From Faecalibacterium sp. (GTDB lineage: Bacteria; Bacillota; Clostridia; Oscillospirales; Ruminococcaceae): a stretch of 64,000 nucleotides of DNA. The stretch is taken from positions 124,001 through 188,000 of the forward strand of contig JARHYC010000020.1 in the NCBI GenBank assembly GCA_029264955.1, given 5' to 3'. Shown here piece after piece: positions 16,267 to 23,829 of this stretch (position 1 is the first letter of the stretch; each line of letters starts with the position of its first letter). A program made the position numbers and the translations under genes. The notes beneath the pieces were generated by a model that saw only the letters and a program-made list of their open reading frames with translations, did not search any database and was not told the DNA's origin.

Positions 16267-17019
16267 TCACAAAACGCCATAAATGCCCTGTACCGATACT
16301 TCGCCTGTGAATATTTCATTCGTTCCTGTGTCAGTTTCTACCACCAGACGACCCATGTCATCCACGTCTGCACATTTGCCTGTGGCTGTATTTTCTCCGG
16401 CTTGCCAAGTAACATGGCGGCCCAGATTCACACAAGCAGCGCAGTAGTCTTTGCGCAAGGGCGCAAAACCTTCTTTCGCGAAATCTTCCAACCGATGTGC
16501 CAAACCCGTTGTAATGCGAGTAACCAATTCCGGTACATCTCGCTTGGTATCCACTGCATAACCAGCCATCGCCAACGAACCGGCATGTGGCAAATTCTGA
16601 GCATCAAACTGTTGCTTAGGCTGTGCCAGATTGATGCCAATGCCCAATACCCATATCCGCACATCAGGATTTTTCGGGTCAGCGGTACTTTCGCACAGAA
16701 TGCCGGCAATCTTTTTGCCCTGCAAAAGCAGGTCATTGGGCCATTTGATCTGACATACCGCGCCATACTGCTGACGCAGCGCATCTACCGCTACCAAACT
16801 CATCAGCTGGGGCAAAGTTTCTGGTTGGACCATTGGCATAGACACTACCGCAGTATAATACAATGCCTGATTGGCAGCGTTTTCCCAACGACGTCCCAGC
16901 CGCCCCCGACCACAAGTTTGATTCAGGGTATACACCGCACCATACGGCATCAGCTGATTATAATTTTCCTTTGCCCAGCGGTTTGTACTATCACACTGGG
17001 ACAGATAATGCACCTGCAT
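16267..17019 (-). CDS. birA: Biotin--[acetyl-CoA-carboxylase] ligase
   Basis: A 250-residue mono-domain biotin protein ligase without the N-terminal DNA-binding domain of bifunctional BirA. The adenylate-binding GRGRLGR (37-43) and the KWPNDLLLQGKKIAGIL block are present, followed by a small C-terminal SH3-like domain. It attaches biotin to carrier domains such as AccB. GGAGGTGC precedes the ATG, but directly upstream of this site is the terminator hairpin at 17032-17056, so the gene sits just behind a terminator with no room for a promoter between. Confidence 0.93.
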   Translation of the reverse strand: MQVHYLSQCDSTNRWAKENYNQLMPYGAVYTLNQTCGRGRLGRRWENAANQALYYTAVVSMPMVQPETLPQLMSLVAVDALRQQYGAVCQIKWPNDLLLQGKKIAGILCESTADPKNPDVRIWVLGIGINLAQPKQQFDAQNLPHAGSLAMAGYAVDTKRDVPELVTRITTGLAHRLEDFAKEGFAPLRKDYCAACVNLGRHVTWQAGENTATGKCADVDDMGRLVVETDTGTNEIFTGEVSVQGIYGVL

Positions 17020-17031
17020 CCAAGCACCTCC

Positions 17032-17056
17032 AAAAAAAGCGGACCACTTGGTCCGC
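17032..17056 (-). terminator. Terminator between the phosphodiesterase gene and birA
   Basis: A perfect 8-bp stem (GCGGACCA with TGGTCCGC, 17039-17056) is followed on the minus strand by seven T (17032-17038). The birA ribosome binding site begins immediately after the T-tract. Confidence 0.85.
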
Positions 17057-17063
17057 CGTTTCT

Positions 17064-17561
17064 TTATTTTTCTGCTGCACTGGGCACAAATTTATGCTCG
17101 GCAGAAACAATTTTACCCGCATCGACAAGAATTACGCCGTAAGTATCCATGCCGGTATAAGTGCGTCCACAACTGCCGGGATTGAACAGCAGCACACCGT
17201 CCCGCTGCTCACAGCAGGCATGATGGGTATGACCGAACAAGGCTACATCCGCACCGCGTGCTTTTGCTGCCTGCGCAATCGTATCCAAATCGTATTTTAC
17301 GCCATACATATGTCCGTGCGTATAGAAAAAGAGCACTTTGTCGAAGGCTGCCAGACCCTCGTTGGGCTCCAGCACATTGTAATCACAGTTACCTGCTACA
17401 CCGTACAGCCGTGCTTTCCCAGCAAAAGACGCTGCACGGTCATAGTCTCGCAAACCATCGCCCAGAAAAATGGCAACATCCATATCCGGCTCTGCCTTAA
17501 AAATGCGTTCCAATGCAGGCTCGGCACCGTGGCTGTCGCTGCAAATAATGAGCTTGGTCAT
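17064..17561 (-). CDS. Metallophosphoesterase of the YfcE/MJ0936 family
   Basis: A 165-residue calcineurin-like phosphoesterase. The metal-binding motifs are in order: CSDSHG (Asp9, His11), LGDGLRDYD, GNCDYN, THGHMYG and FGHTHH. Relatives hydrolyse phosphodiesters with Mn2+ or Ni2+; the in vivo substrate is unknown. The ATG overlaps the rsmI stop codon (ATGA), so it is translationally coupled to rsmI. The operon ends at the terminator at 17032-17056. Confidence 0.92.
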   Translation of the reverse strand: MTKLIICSDSHGAEPALERIFKAEPDMDVAIFLGDGLRDYDRAASFAGKARLYGVAGNCDYNVLEPNEGLAAFDKVLFFYTHGHMYGVKYDLDTIAQAAKARGADVALFGHTHHACCEQRDGVLLFNPGSCGRTYTGMDTYGVILVDAGKIVSAEHKFVPSAAEK

Positions 17562-18406
17562 ACTTCCTCCTCATTTTGTGCCAGCAGGGCACGGTAAATT
17601 TCGCTCTTGGCAAAGGGCGTACCCTTTGCGGCTTCACGGGCTGCGGCACTGGCGGGCATACCCTCGTTTTCCATTAAAGCGCGCGCATGAGCGGCTACAC
17701 CATCCAACGTCTGGGCTGCCTGTGCATCTGCCTGCGCCGCGCCCGCCATAACCAGCACATACTCACCACGGGGTGTGTTTTCTTTATAATATGCAACCGC
17801 TTCGCCCAGTGTGGTTTTGACCACTTCTTCATGCAGCTTAGTCAGCTCACGGCACAGGGTCACGCTGCGGTCAGCACCAAAGGCATCACACATATCATCC
17901 AGTGTATTGCGTAGTTTGTGGGGTGCTTCATAGAAAATAATGGTTCGCTTTTCGTGCAGCAATTCTTCCAATCGGGCACGGCGCTGGCGCTTTTCCACCG
18001 GAATAAAGCCCTCGAACACCCAGCGGTCGGTTTTTTGGCCGGACACCGCCAACGCCGTAACTGCAGCGCTAGCTGCCGGAACCGGAACTACCGGGATACC
18101 GCGCTCCATGGCATCGCGCACAATCACTTCGCCGGGGTCCGACACGCAGGGCATACCGGCATCACTGCATAGCGCGCAATTTTCTCCCGCTTCGATGCGC
18201 TGCAAGATGGCTTCGCCCTTTTGCAAAGCGTGTTCATAATAGCTGACCAGTGGTTTTTTCAAACCCAGATGGTTCAGCAGTTTCAGGGTAACACGAGTAT
18301 CTTCCGCAGCGATAAAATCCACCATCCCAAAGGTTGCCGCCGCACGGGGTGTCATGTCCTCCAGGTTGCCGATAGGGGTAGCGACAATATATAGGGTACC
18401 GGGCAT
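17558..18406 (-). CDS. rsmI: 16S rRNA 2'-O-ribose C1402 methyltransferase
   Basis: 282 residues of the tetrapyrrole-methylase fold. It starts MPGTLYIVATPIGNLEDMTP, a hallmark of RsmI, and continues with AEDTRVT and SDAGMPCVSDPG, the SAM-binding blocks. The ATG at 18406 has TAGGAGGC upstream; the longer frame would run into trmN6. RsmI 2'-O-methylates C1402 in the ribosomal decoding centre. It lies 17 bp behind trmN6, as in the Bacillus yabB-yabC order. Confidence 0.95.
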   Translation of the reverse strand: MPGTLYIVATPIGNLEDMTPRAAATFGMVDFIAAEDTRVTLKLLNHLGLKKPLVSYYEHALQKGEAILQRIEAGENCALCSDAGMPCVSDPGEVIVRDAMERGIPVVPVPAASAAVTALAVSGQKTDRWVFEGFIPVEKRQRRARLEELLHEKRTIIFYEAPHKLRNTLDDMCDAFGADRSVTLCRELTKLHEEVVKTTLGEAVAYYKENTPRGEYVLVMAGAAQADAQAAQTLDGVAAHARALMENEGMPASAAAREAAKGTPFAKSEIYRALLAQNEEEV

Positions 18407-18423
18407 ATTTTTGCCTCCTATTA

Positions 18424-19116
18424 TCATTTTTGTGCGGCAGGACCGTATAAAGCCGCACCTGCCGAAATCAGTACATCCGGTTCCACAATCAAACCGGGGC
18501 GGCGGTTCTTTTGGGCTTCCACCAAAAAGAGCCAAGGCGTACCGCCAGCTTTATTTTTTACGAATGCCAGACGTTTCGGCTCCAGCCGAGCTGCTTGCAA
18601 AGCAGCGAACACTTCTGCTAAGCGCTGAGGGCGGTGACACATGGCAAAGCGACCACCATCCCGCAAAAGCCGTGCGCCACAGCGGCATACATCATTCAAG
18701 CTGCACTCCAGTTCATGGCGGGCAGTTGCGCGGGCAGCGCTGGCACTTTGCTGGCCGGACGTGAAATAAGGCGGATTGCAGGCTACCACGTCATACAATC
18801 CGGCATCCGGTGGGGTCCAGCCACGCAAATCTGCCAAAATCGGCGTAATGTGGGACAGTTCAACCTGTTCCTGCACCGCCCGGCGCAGCAAAGCCGAACC
18901 TTCAAGGGCAATTTCTACCGCCATGCACGAGCCACGATGTCCAGCATCATGCCATTCCAGGCTTACGATACCACATCCACTGCACAAATCCACTGCACGC
19001 TGTGCCCGATGAGGCGGGCAAAACCGCGCCAATAGCAGCGCATCCGTGCCGAAGCGATGCTCCGTATTGCAGTACACCTGTGTACCGTTTGTCAAAATTT
19101 CCTTGGTATTACTCAC
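18424..19116 (-). CDS. tRNA/N6-adenine methyltransferase of the TrmN6 (YabB) family
   Basis: About 230 residues with a class I SAM-binding core (DLCSGCGIVSL) and the N6-adenine methyltransferase motif NPPYF. The family methylates A37 of tRNA1(Val) in enterobacteria. The start codon is GTG; two in-frame GTGs (19122 and 19116) are possible and the second is preferred because GGAGG is too close to the first. A TATAAT -10 lies at 19188-19193. The order holB-ricT-trmN6-rsmI matches Bacillus holB-yaaT-yabA-yabB-yabC, with yabA missing and a ferredoxin gene in its place. Confidence 0.85.
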   Translation of the reverse strand: MSNTKEILTNGTQVYCNTEHRFGTDALLLARFCPPHRAQRAVDLCSGCGIVSLEWHDAGHRGSCMAVEIALEGSALLRRAVQEQVELSHITPILADLRGWTPPDAGLYDVVACNPPYFTSGQQSASAARATARHELECSLNDVCRCGARLLRDGGRFAMCHRPQRLAEVFAALQAARLEPKRLAFVKNKAGGTPWLFLVEAQKNRRPGLIVEPDVLISAGAALYGPAAQK

Positions 19117-19248
19117 GCGCACCGCCCCTCCGCTCTGTTTGAGAAATCGTTATGAAGGTACATTCCTCCCATATGACATACAGGAATATTATACACGCTA
19201 TTGTCCGCTTTTTCTACCGGGAAAGGGGATTTGACGCTTTCCCACATA

Positions 19249-19287
19249 AAAAATAAGGGCGCACCCAATGGGTGCGCCCTTATTTTT
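19249..19287. terminator. Terminator of the ferredoxin gene
   Basis: An 18-bp stem (19249-19266 with 19270-19287) with A5 and T5 ends, 28 bp past the ferredoxin stop codon. Confidence 0.9.
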
Positions 19288-19315
19288 GCTTGTTCAAGCG
19301 CAATCGGCTGATTGA

Positions 19316-19483
19316 TTATTCAGCAACGATAGCACCAGTGGGGCAAACGCCCTCGCAAGCGCCGCAGTCGATGCAAACATTTGCGTCAACAGAAGCGGTG
19401 CCCTCAACGGTGATAGCGCCAACGGGGCAAGCGGACTCGCATGCGCCACAGCCGACGCAAGACTCAGTAACCTTGTGTGCCAT
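19316..19483 (-). CDS. 2[4Fe-4S] ferredoxin
   Basis: A 55-residue clostridial-type ferredoxin. Two CxxCxxCxxxCP sets are complete: CVGCGACESACP near the N-terminus and CIDCGACEGVCP in the second half, each followed by the usual VGAI or TGAI. It carries low-potential electrons and is the natural partner of NifJ at 28-31.6 kb and of hydrogenases or Rnf elsewhere. The ATG at 19483 has AAAGGAGAAAC upstream. It is monocistronic: promoter at 19572-19601, terminator at 19249-19287. Confidence 0.95.
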   Translation of the reverse strand: MAHKVTESCVGCGACESACPVGAITVEGTASVDANVCIDCGACEGVCPTGAIVAE

Positions 19484-19571
19484 AGTGTTTCTCCTTTACT
19501 CCGTGCGTTGCAATTCTGGGGCAGAAACAGCACGGCAGTCAATCTGCCCCACAGGAATACTCCCTAGGGGC

Positions 19572-19601
19572 AGTGTATCATAAAATGCCCTTTTGGTGCA
19601 A
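19572..19601 (-). promoter_or_regulatory. Promoter of the ferredoxin gene
   Basis: TTGCAC (19596-19601) and TACACT (19572-19577) on the minus strand with an 18-bp spacer. Confidence 0.55.
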
Positions 19602-19646
19602 GTGGTAACGCCTTTGCTGCGCATGATGTGCAAGAAATTTTACATC

Positions 19647-20558
19647 TTATTCCGCATCTTCCTCGGATTCAAAACCAGGGTGGGGAATCGGCTTCGGGTT
19701 CATGCCGGAAAAATCATCATACGGGTCCGGTGCTTTAGGGGTACGCTTACCGCCGGAAATATACTGACACTGGCTTGCTTTATAGGTTTTCGGCGCTAGG
19801 CTGTCGGTTCCGGTACGGACACGCAGCGTAGCGGAAACCGGGCTGACCTCTACAACGGTACCCACGCCGTCCGGGGTGCGAACGGTAGATCCAACCATGG
19901 GCAGAACACCATTCAGATACTCATAGGTTTTCTGCTCGTAAGCCAGGCAGCACATCAGACGACCGCAGCAGCCGCTGATTTTGCTGGGGTTCAAAGACAG
20001 GTTCTGCTCCTTTGCCATCTTGATGGACACCGGCTGGAAATCCTTCAAGAAGCGGCTGCAGCAGAACGGCTGGCCGCAGATGCCCAGACCGCCCAGCATT
20101 TTACTTTCGTCACGCACGCCAATCTGGCGCAGCTCAATACGGGTATGGAATACACCCGCCAAATCCTTGACCAGCTCACGGAAATCCACACGTCCGTCTG
20201 CCGTAAAGTAGAACAGAATCTTGGATCGATCCAGATTATATTCCACTTCCACCAACTTCATGTCCAGACCGTGCTTTTCAATGCGCTCCTGGCACAGCTG
20301 GAATGCTTTTTCCTCATCGGCACGATTCTGCTTCATGCGGCGCACATCCACTGCGTCCGCCATACGCACAACCGGTTTCAAATCACGGTTGCAGTTGCTG
20401 TCTGCCACTTCATGGATGCCCTGCACAACCTCACCGCACTCCGTGCCGCGGGCAGTGGTGACGATAACATACTCACCGGTCTTGATATCCATGTCACAAG
20501 GGTCAAAATAGTAACTCTTGCCATTGGGTTTGAATCGAACAGATACGATTTTTTTCAT
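19647..20558 (-). CDS. ricT: RicT/YaaT, PSP1-domain Y-complex protein
   Basis: A 303-residue PSP1 C-terminal-domain protein matching YaaT/RicT. Cysteines cluster in GICGQPFCCSRFL and SGCCGRLMCC, as in RicT, where they take part in binding [4Fe-4S] clusters of the RicA-RicF-RicT complex that assists RNase Y-dependent RNA processing, competence and sporulation in Bacillus. The C-terminal 40 residues are a charged, Pro-rich tail ending in Glu/Asp. It is downstream of holB in the same orientation, the conserved Firmicutes order. The neighbouring ferredoxin gene could be related to its redox state, which is only a suggestion. Confidence 0.92.
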   Translation of the reverse strand: MKKIVSVRFKPNGKSYYFDPCDMDIKTGEYVIVTTARGTECGEVVQGIHEVADSNCNRDLKPVVRMADAVDVRRMKQNRADEEKAFQLCQERIEKHGLDMKLVEVEYNLDRSKILFYFTADGRVDFRELVKDLAGVFHTRIELRQIGVRDESKMLGGLGICGQPFCCSRFLKDFQPVSIKMAKEQNLSLNPSKISGCCGRLMCCLAYEQKTYEYLNGVLPMVGSTVRTPDGVGTVVEVSPVSATLRVRTGTDSLAPKTYKASQCQYISGGKRTPKAPDPYDDFSGMNPKPIPHPGFESEEDAE

Positions 20559-20655
20559 ATGCTTTTTCGCTTTGCCGCTGCCGTGGGCGGCGTTTTTTCA
20601 CAGCCTGTGCCTCGGCAGATATCAGCACAGGGTCAAAAAAGGAAAGAATATCCCA

Positions 20656-21624
20656 TTACAGGGAGGCAAACTCTGCTGCCGCTACGCTCAACACCAATTT
20701 GGCGTTGCCATTGGCGTGCAGTCGCTGGCGCACTGTATCTACTGTTCGGATGGCCGCAACTGCTTTTTCTCCGTGCAAGGGGCACAGCATTGGCTGACGC
20801 AATGTGGCGGCAGCCAACGCTGCAAGATCCTCCAGCACTTCGTCGGTACCAGCGCGGTCTTTTTCCAGACCAGCAAGAACAGTTGCCAGCAGGTAGCCGT
20901 CTCCGTCCGCAGCAGCTTGGGCCAGCGTGCGCGCAGTTTCCAAGCGGGCGCGTCGGCTTTTATTCTGCGCTACGGCCAGCACCGTGCCGATGCGACCATC
21001 AAACACGGCACTGAGCAACTCTGCTTCGTCCTGCGCCACACCTTGCTTGGTGCAATAGACGGAACATTCAGCCGGGGAGACCGGCGCCAGCGTAAAATCA
21101 TAACAGCGGCTGCGAATGGTGGGGAGCACCCCCGCCAAACTGGACGCTGTCAGCAAAAAGGTTACATTTTCCGGCGGCTCTTCCAACACTTTCAAAAGAG
21201 CGTTTGCACTGGCTTCGTTCATGTGTTCCACATGATACAGCAAAATCACACGCCCCTGGGTGGATAAGCCGGAGTTGAAACACTCGCTGCGGGCTGCCAT
21301 GACCTGACCGACCAGATAATCGCCGTTTTTTGCACCACCGCGCACAGCGATGGCTTCCCGCACGATACCGGTTTCGATGTGTCCGCTGGAACGGTCACCG
21401 GATTTTGCCACCGCGTAGCAGCAATCGCCCTGCACCATATGTTCCGCAGCCGAACCGCCTTGTGGGTACAGCAAATCTGCAGCAATACACCGAGCCGCAA
21501 ATCCTGCACCTAAGCCGGATTCGCCCACCAACAGCAGACTGTGACCCATCCGACCGCTTTGCATCATGTGCATAACAGACTGTTTCAGTGGGGCATTTCC
21601 CACCAGACGTTCTTCCAGCATCAT
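20656..21624 (-). CDS. holB: DNA polymerase III delta-prime subunit
   Basis: A 322-residue clamp-loader delta' subunit. The N-terminal AAA+ domain has a degenerate P-loop (GESGLGAGF, no Walker Lys) as expected for delta', a Zn-ligand-like Cys pair, and the SRC motif (PTIRSRC). EEPPENVTFLL is the conserved sensor region. The ATG at 21624 with GAGGTG upstream is chosen over a longer frame. It heads the holB-ricT operon, with a promoter at 21667-21695. Confidence 0.92.
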   Translation of the reverse strand: MMLEERLVGNAPLKQSVMHMMQSGRMGHSLLLVGESGLGAGFAARCIAADLLYPQGGSAAEHMVQGDCCYAVAKSGDRSSGHIETGIVREAIAVRGGAKNGDYLVGQVMAARSECFNSGLSTQGRVILLYHVEHMNEASANALLKVLEEPPENVTFLLTASSLAGVLPTIRSRCYDFTLAPVSPAECSVYCTKQGVAQDEAELLSAVFDGRIGTVLAVAQNKSRRARLETARTLAQAAADGDGYLLATVLAGLEKDRAGTDEVLEDLAALAAATLRQPMLCPLHGEKAVAAIRTVDTVRQRLHANGNAKLVLSVAAAEFASL

Positions 21625-21666
21625 AGCCCACACCTCGCCGACCCTTTGTAAGTATTTCACTGTTTT

Positions 21667-21695
21667 ATTTTAGCACGAAACCCCAAACTTGCCAA
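21667..21695 (-). promoter_or_regulatory. Promoter of holB-ricT
   Basis: TTGGCA (21690-21695) and TAAAAT (21667-21672) on the minus strand with a 17-bp spacer. Confidence 0.65.
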
Positions 21696-22230
21696 TGCAT
21701 TCCGCTTTTTTCCCGCAGAAAGTGACAAAATGTGGTTTTTTGACGCCAAAGCCCGCCCTTTATGTTCTATTGTTGCAAAATTTAGCAACTTGCGTTACTT
21801 TGCAAAGAAACAGGAACTTTAGGTTACTATTTCCTTTTTAAACGAATGGGATAAACTATCCACTTTCTCCACAGAGTTTTCCACTCGAAAAGTGGAAAGA
21901 GAAAGTTAAATTCACCATCTTTCCACTTTATCCACAGAGTTTTCCACAAAGATGGGTTTTTGCGCATTATACCTTTTGTAATCAAAATACATCAACTCCA
22001 GACGACAAAAGTGTAAACCAGGGAAATTCCATAGATTTTTTGCGCACAAAATCGTATTCCTGTCTTTTTGTGCACCCCCAAAAGAGATATCGCAGAGATA
22101 CAGCTTTCTGTTGTATTTTCAAGGTTTTTTGCGCTTCCAACACGCAAAAAACAACCATTCTTTTTCTTTCCTAGGGAGATTCGATTATCTGCTGCATGAA
22201 ACTGTACCGTAAGAAAATCTTTCCACTACT
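21696..22230. other. Gene-free interval holding a DnaA-box cluster
   Basis: An AT-rich stretch of about 530 bp with no convincing open frame. Apart from the DnaA-box cluster described separately, it holds several TGCGCA-containing short motifs (about 21961, 22041, 22069) but no clear terminator or promoter. Confidence 0.5.
21856..21948. repeat. Cluster of seven DnaA-box-like sites, with a 25-bp direct repeat
   Basis: Within 93 bp there are: CTATCCACT (21856), TTCTCCACA (21865), TTTTCCACT (21877), AGTGGAAAG (21891, reverse), CTTTCCACT (21919), TTATCCACA (21928, exact consensus) and TTTTCCACA (21940). Two nearly identical 26-27-bp blocks (about 21860-21885 and 21923-21948) differ at two bases and are offset by 63 bp. 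The same GAGTTTTCCACA core is found upstream of dnaA at 51753-51764. Confidence 0.8.
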
Positions 22231-22270
22231 GAAAATAAAACAAGACCCAGCTTTTTACAGCCGGATCTTG
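22231..22270 (-). terminator. Terminator of the membrane-anchored HTH gene
   Basis: An 11-bp stem with two G-U pairs in the minus-strand RNA (22241-22251 with 22260-22270), followed by TTTTATTTT (22231-22240). Confidence 0.65.
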
Positions 22271-22314
22271 TCGAACGAAAAGGAATTTTGTCAACTGAGA
22301 AACTTATTATTCAC

Positions 22315-22764
22315 TTATTCCAGGGCAGGAAGTTGTTCACTACCGATTTCCACAGTTTGTGTAGAACTGGTCGTTGCACTGCTGAATATAAGACCTCCAC
22401 TCAGTGCCAAAACAATCATCAGCACCCATCCCAGCAGGAAAGCCAGCAAAATACCTTTCAGCCATTTGCTCAGCGTATGGGCTCTTTGGTTTTTAATTGC
22501 GATCTCTTGGCTGATACGTGCCAGTTGATTCGCAATCTGATTTTCTATTGCTGTGTCTTGTGTCTGTTCTGCTTCTGCACCCAAGAGCGCGCTGACCGGA
22601 ACCTGCAAAACTTGTGCCATCTCCTGCAGACATTGCACATCCGGCACAGAAAGATTTTTCTCCCACTTAGAAACGGTCTGTCGCACAACGTGCAGTCGAA
22701 CAGCAAGTTCCTCCTGTGTCATCCCTTGTTTCTGGCGGGCATTGCGGATGTTTTCTCCTAGCAT
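22315..22764 (-). CDS. XRE-family regulator with C-terminal membrane anchor
   Basis: 149 residues: an N-terminal Cro/C1-type helix-turn-helix (about 4-58, with MTQEELAVRLHVVRQTVSKWE), a charged helical linker (60-100) and one transmembrane helix (about 103-127), then a short Ser/Thr-rich outer or inner tail. Such HTH-TM proteins are common in Firmicutes and their signals are mostly unknown. A promoter lies at 22797-22825. It is divergent from the SDR gene, with the two promoters about 120 bp apart, so it may control that gene; this is inference from layout. Confidence 0.85.
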   Translation of the reverse strand: MLGENIRNARQKQGMTQEELAVRLHVVRQTVSKWEKNLSVPDVQCLQEMAQVLQVPVSALLGAEAEQTQDTAIENQIANQLARISQEIAIKNQRAHTLSKWLKGILLAFLLGWVLMIVLALSGGLIFSSATTSSTQTVEIGSEQLPALE

Positions 22765-22796
22765 AAATCGAATCTCCCCTTGTGTTTGATGGCATC

Positions 22797-22825
22797 ATTG
22801 TATCGTATTGCACCCCGTTTCTCAA
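22797..22825 (-). promoter_or_regulatory. Promoter of the membrane-anchored HTH gene
   Basis: TTGAGA (22820-22825) and TACAAT (22797-22802) on the minus strand with a 17-bp spacer. Confidence 0.65.
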
Positions 22826-22942
22826 GCAACGTTGGTGCGCAACTGCGCAACGACCGTGCGCATTGCTGCAAAACACCGCCTTTTCTGGGATTTTTGCCAA
22901 AATTATGCCGGAAAGATTTACAGCCTCCTACCGGGGTTTTGC

Positions 22943-22971
22943 TTGCCGTTTCCTGCAATTGTAGCTATACT
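22943..22971 (+). promoter_or_regulatory. Promoter of the SDR gene
   Basis: TTGCCG (22943-22948) and TATACT (22966-22971) with a 17-bp spacer, about 50 bp before the start codon. Confidence 0.65.
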
Positions 22972-23022
22972 GAAAACAATAGAAAAGCCCTTATAAAAGG
23001 CAAATGAATGGAGGTTATTTTA

Positions 23023-23763
23023 ATGCTTTTGGAAGGTAAAGTTGCGATTGTTACTGGTGGTACCCGCGGCATTGGCATGGCTATTGTAAAGACATTTTTG
23101 GACAACGGCGCCAGCGTTGTACTGACCGGCAGCCGTCAGGCCACAGTCGACAAGGCTATGTCTGAACTGACCGCATACGGCGACCGTGTCATGGGTCTGT
23201 GCCCGGATTTGGGCGATGCTGCTCAGGTTGCTGATCTGGTAGACCAGGCCGTCAAGAAGTACGGCAAGTTGGACATCATGGTCAACAACGCCGGTATTTC
23301 TGCTCGCGACAGCCTGTATGACTACGCACCGGAAGATTTTGATAAAATCCTGGACGTGAACCTAAAGTCCGTGTTTAACGGCTGTCAGGCTGCCGCCCGC
23401 GTGATGAAGCCCCAGGGCGGCGGCGTTATCCTGAACACCAGCTCTATGGTTTCTCTGTATGGTCAGCCTTCCGGCTGTGGCTATCCTACCACTAAGTTTG
23501 CTGTAAATGGTCTGACTCGTTCTCTGGCTCGTGAGCTGGGCCGTGACCACATTCGTGTAAATGCAGTTGCTCCAGGCGTGACTCGCACCGACATGGTTGC
23601 TGCTCTGCCCAAGGATGTTGTCGAGCGCATTTCTGCCCCCATTCCGCTGGGGCGTGTTGGCGAGCCGGAGGAAGTGGCAAACGCGTTCCTGTTCCTGGCA
23701 AGCGATTTGGCCAGCTATGTAACCGGCGAAGTACTGAGCGTTGACGGCGCAGCCATGACCTGA
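23023..23763 (+). CDS. Short-chain dehydrogenase/reductase, FabG-like
   Basis: A 246-residue classical SDR. TGGTRGIG (11-18) binds the nucleotide, NNAG is at 88-91, and the catalytic set is Ser140 or 141, Tyr154 and Lys158 (YPTTK). The C-terminus has the usual PLGRVGEPEEVANAFLFLASD stretch. The ATG at 23023 is right: GGAGG lies 8 bp upstream and includes the ATG of the longer frame. It is monocistronic with its own terminator, away from fatty-acid genes, so it could be a 3-oxoacyl-ACP reductase or a sugar/alcohol dehydrogenase. Confidence 0.9.
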   Translation: MLLEGKVAIVTGGTRGIGMAIVKTFLDNGASVVLTGSRQATVDKAMSELTAYGDRVMGLCPDLGDAAQVADLVDQAVKKYGKLDIMVNNAGISARDSLYDYAPEDFDKILDVNLKSVFNGCQAAARVMKPQGGGVILNTSSMVSLYGQPSGCGYPTTKFAVNGLTRSLARELGRDHIRVNAVAPGVTRTDMVAALPKDVVERISAPIPLGRVGEPEEVANAFLFLASDLASYVTGEVLSVDGAAMT

Positions 23764-23790
23764 TTTTACAGGACAAAGCATAATACATAA

Positions 23791-23826
23791 AAAATCCCCC
23801 GACAGAAATTTCTGTCGGGGGATTTT
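23791..23826. terminator. Bidirectional terminator between the SDR and YitT genes
   Basis: A perfect 18-bp inverted repeat (23791-23808 with 23809-23826) with AAAA and TTTT ends between two convergent genes. Confidence 0.85.
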
Positions 23827-23829
23827 CTT

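Noticed and set aside
19294-19542. 82-codon minus-strand frame over the ferredoxin gene
   Set aside because: Out of frame with the ferredoxin, Ala/Leu-rich shadow; the true frame shows both cluster motifs.
21222-21237. Degenerate parS-like TGTTCCACATGATACA inside holB
   Set aside because: Three mismatches from the consensus and within a conserved coding stretch.
20656-21624. Missing Walker A lysine in HolB as a sign of inactivation
   Set aside because: Delta-prime subunits normally lack a functional P-loop, so this is not unusual.
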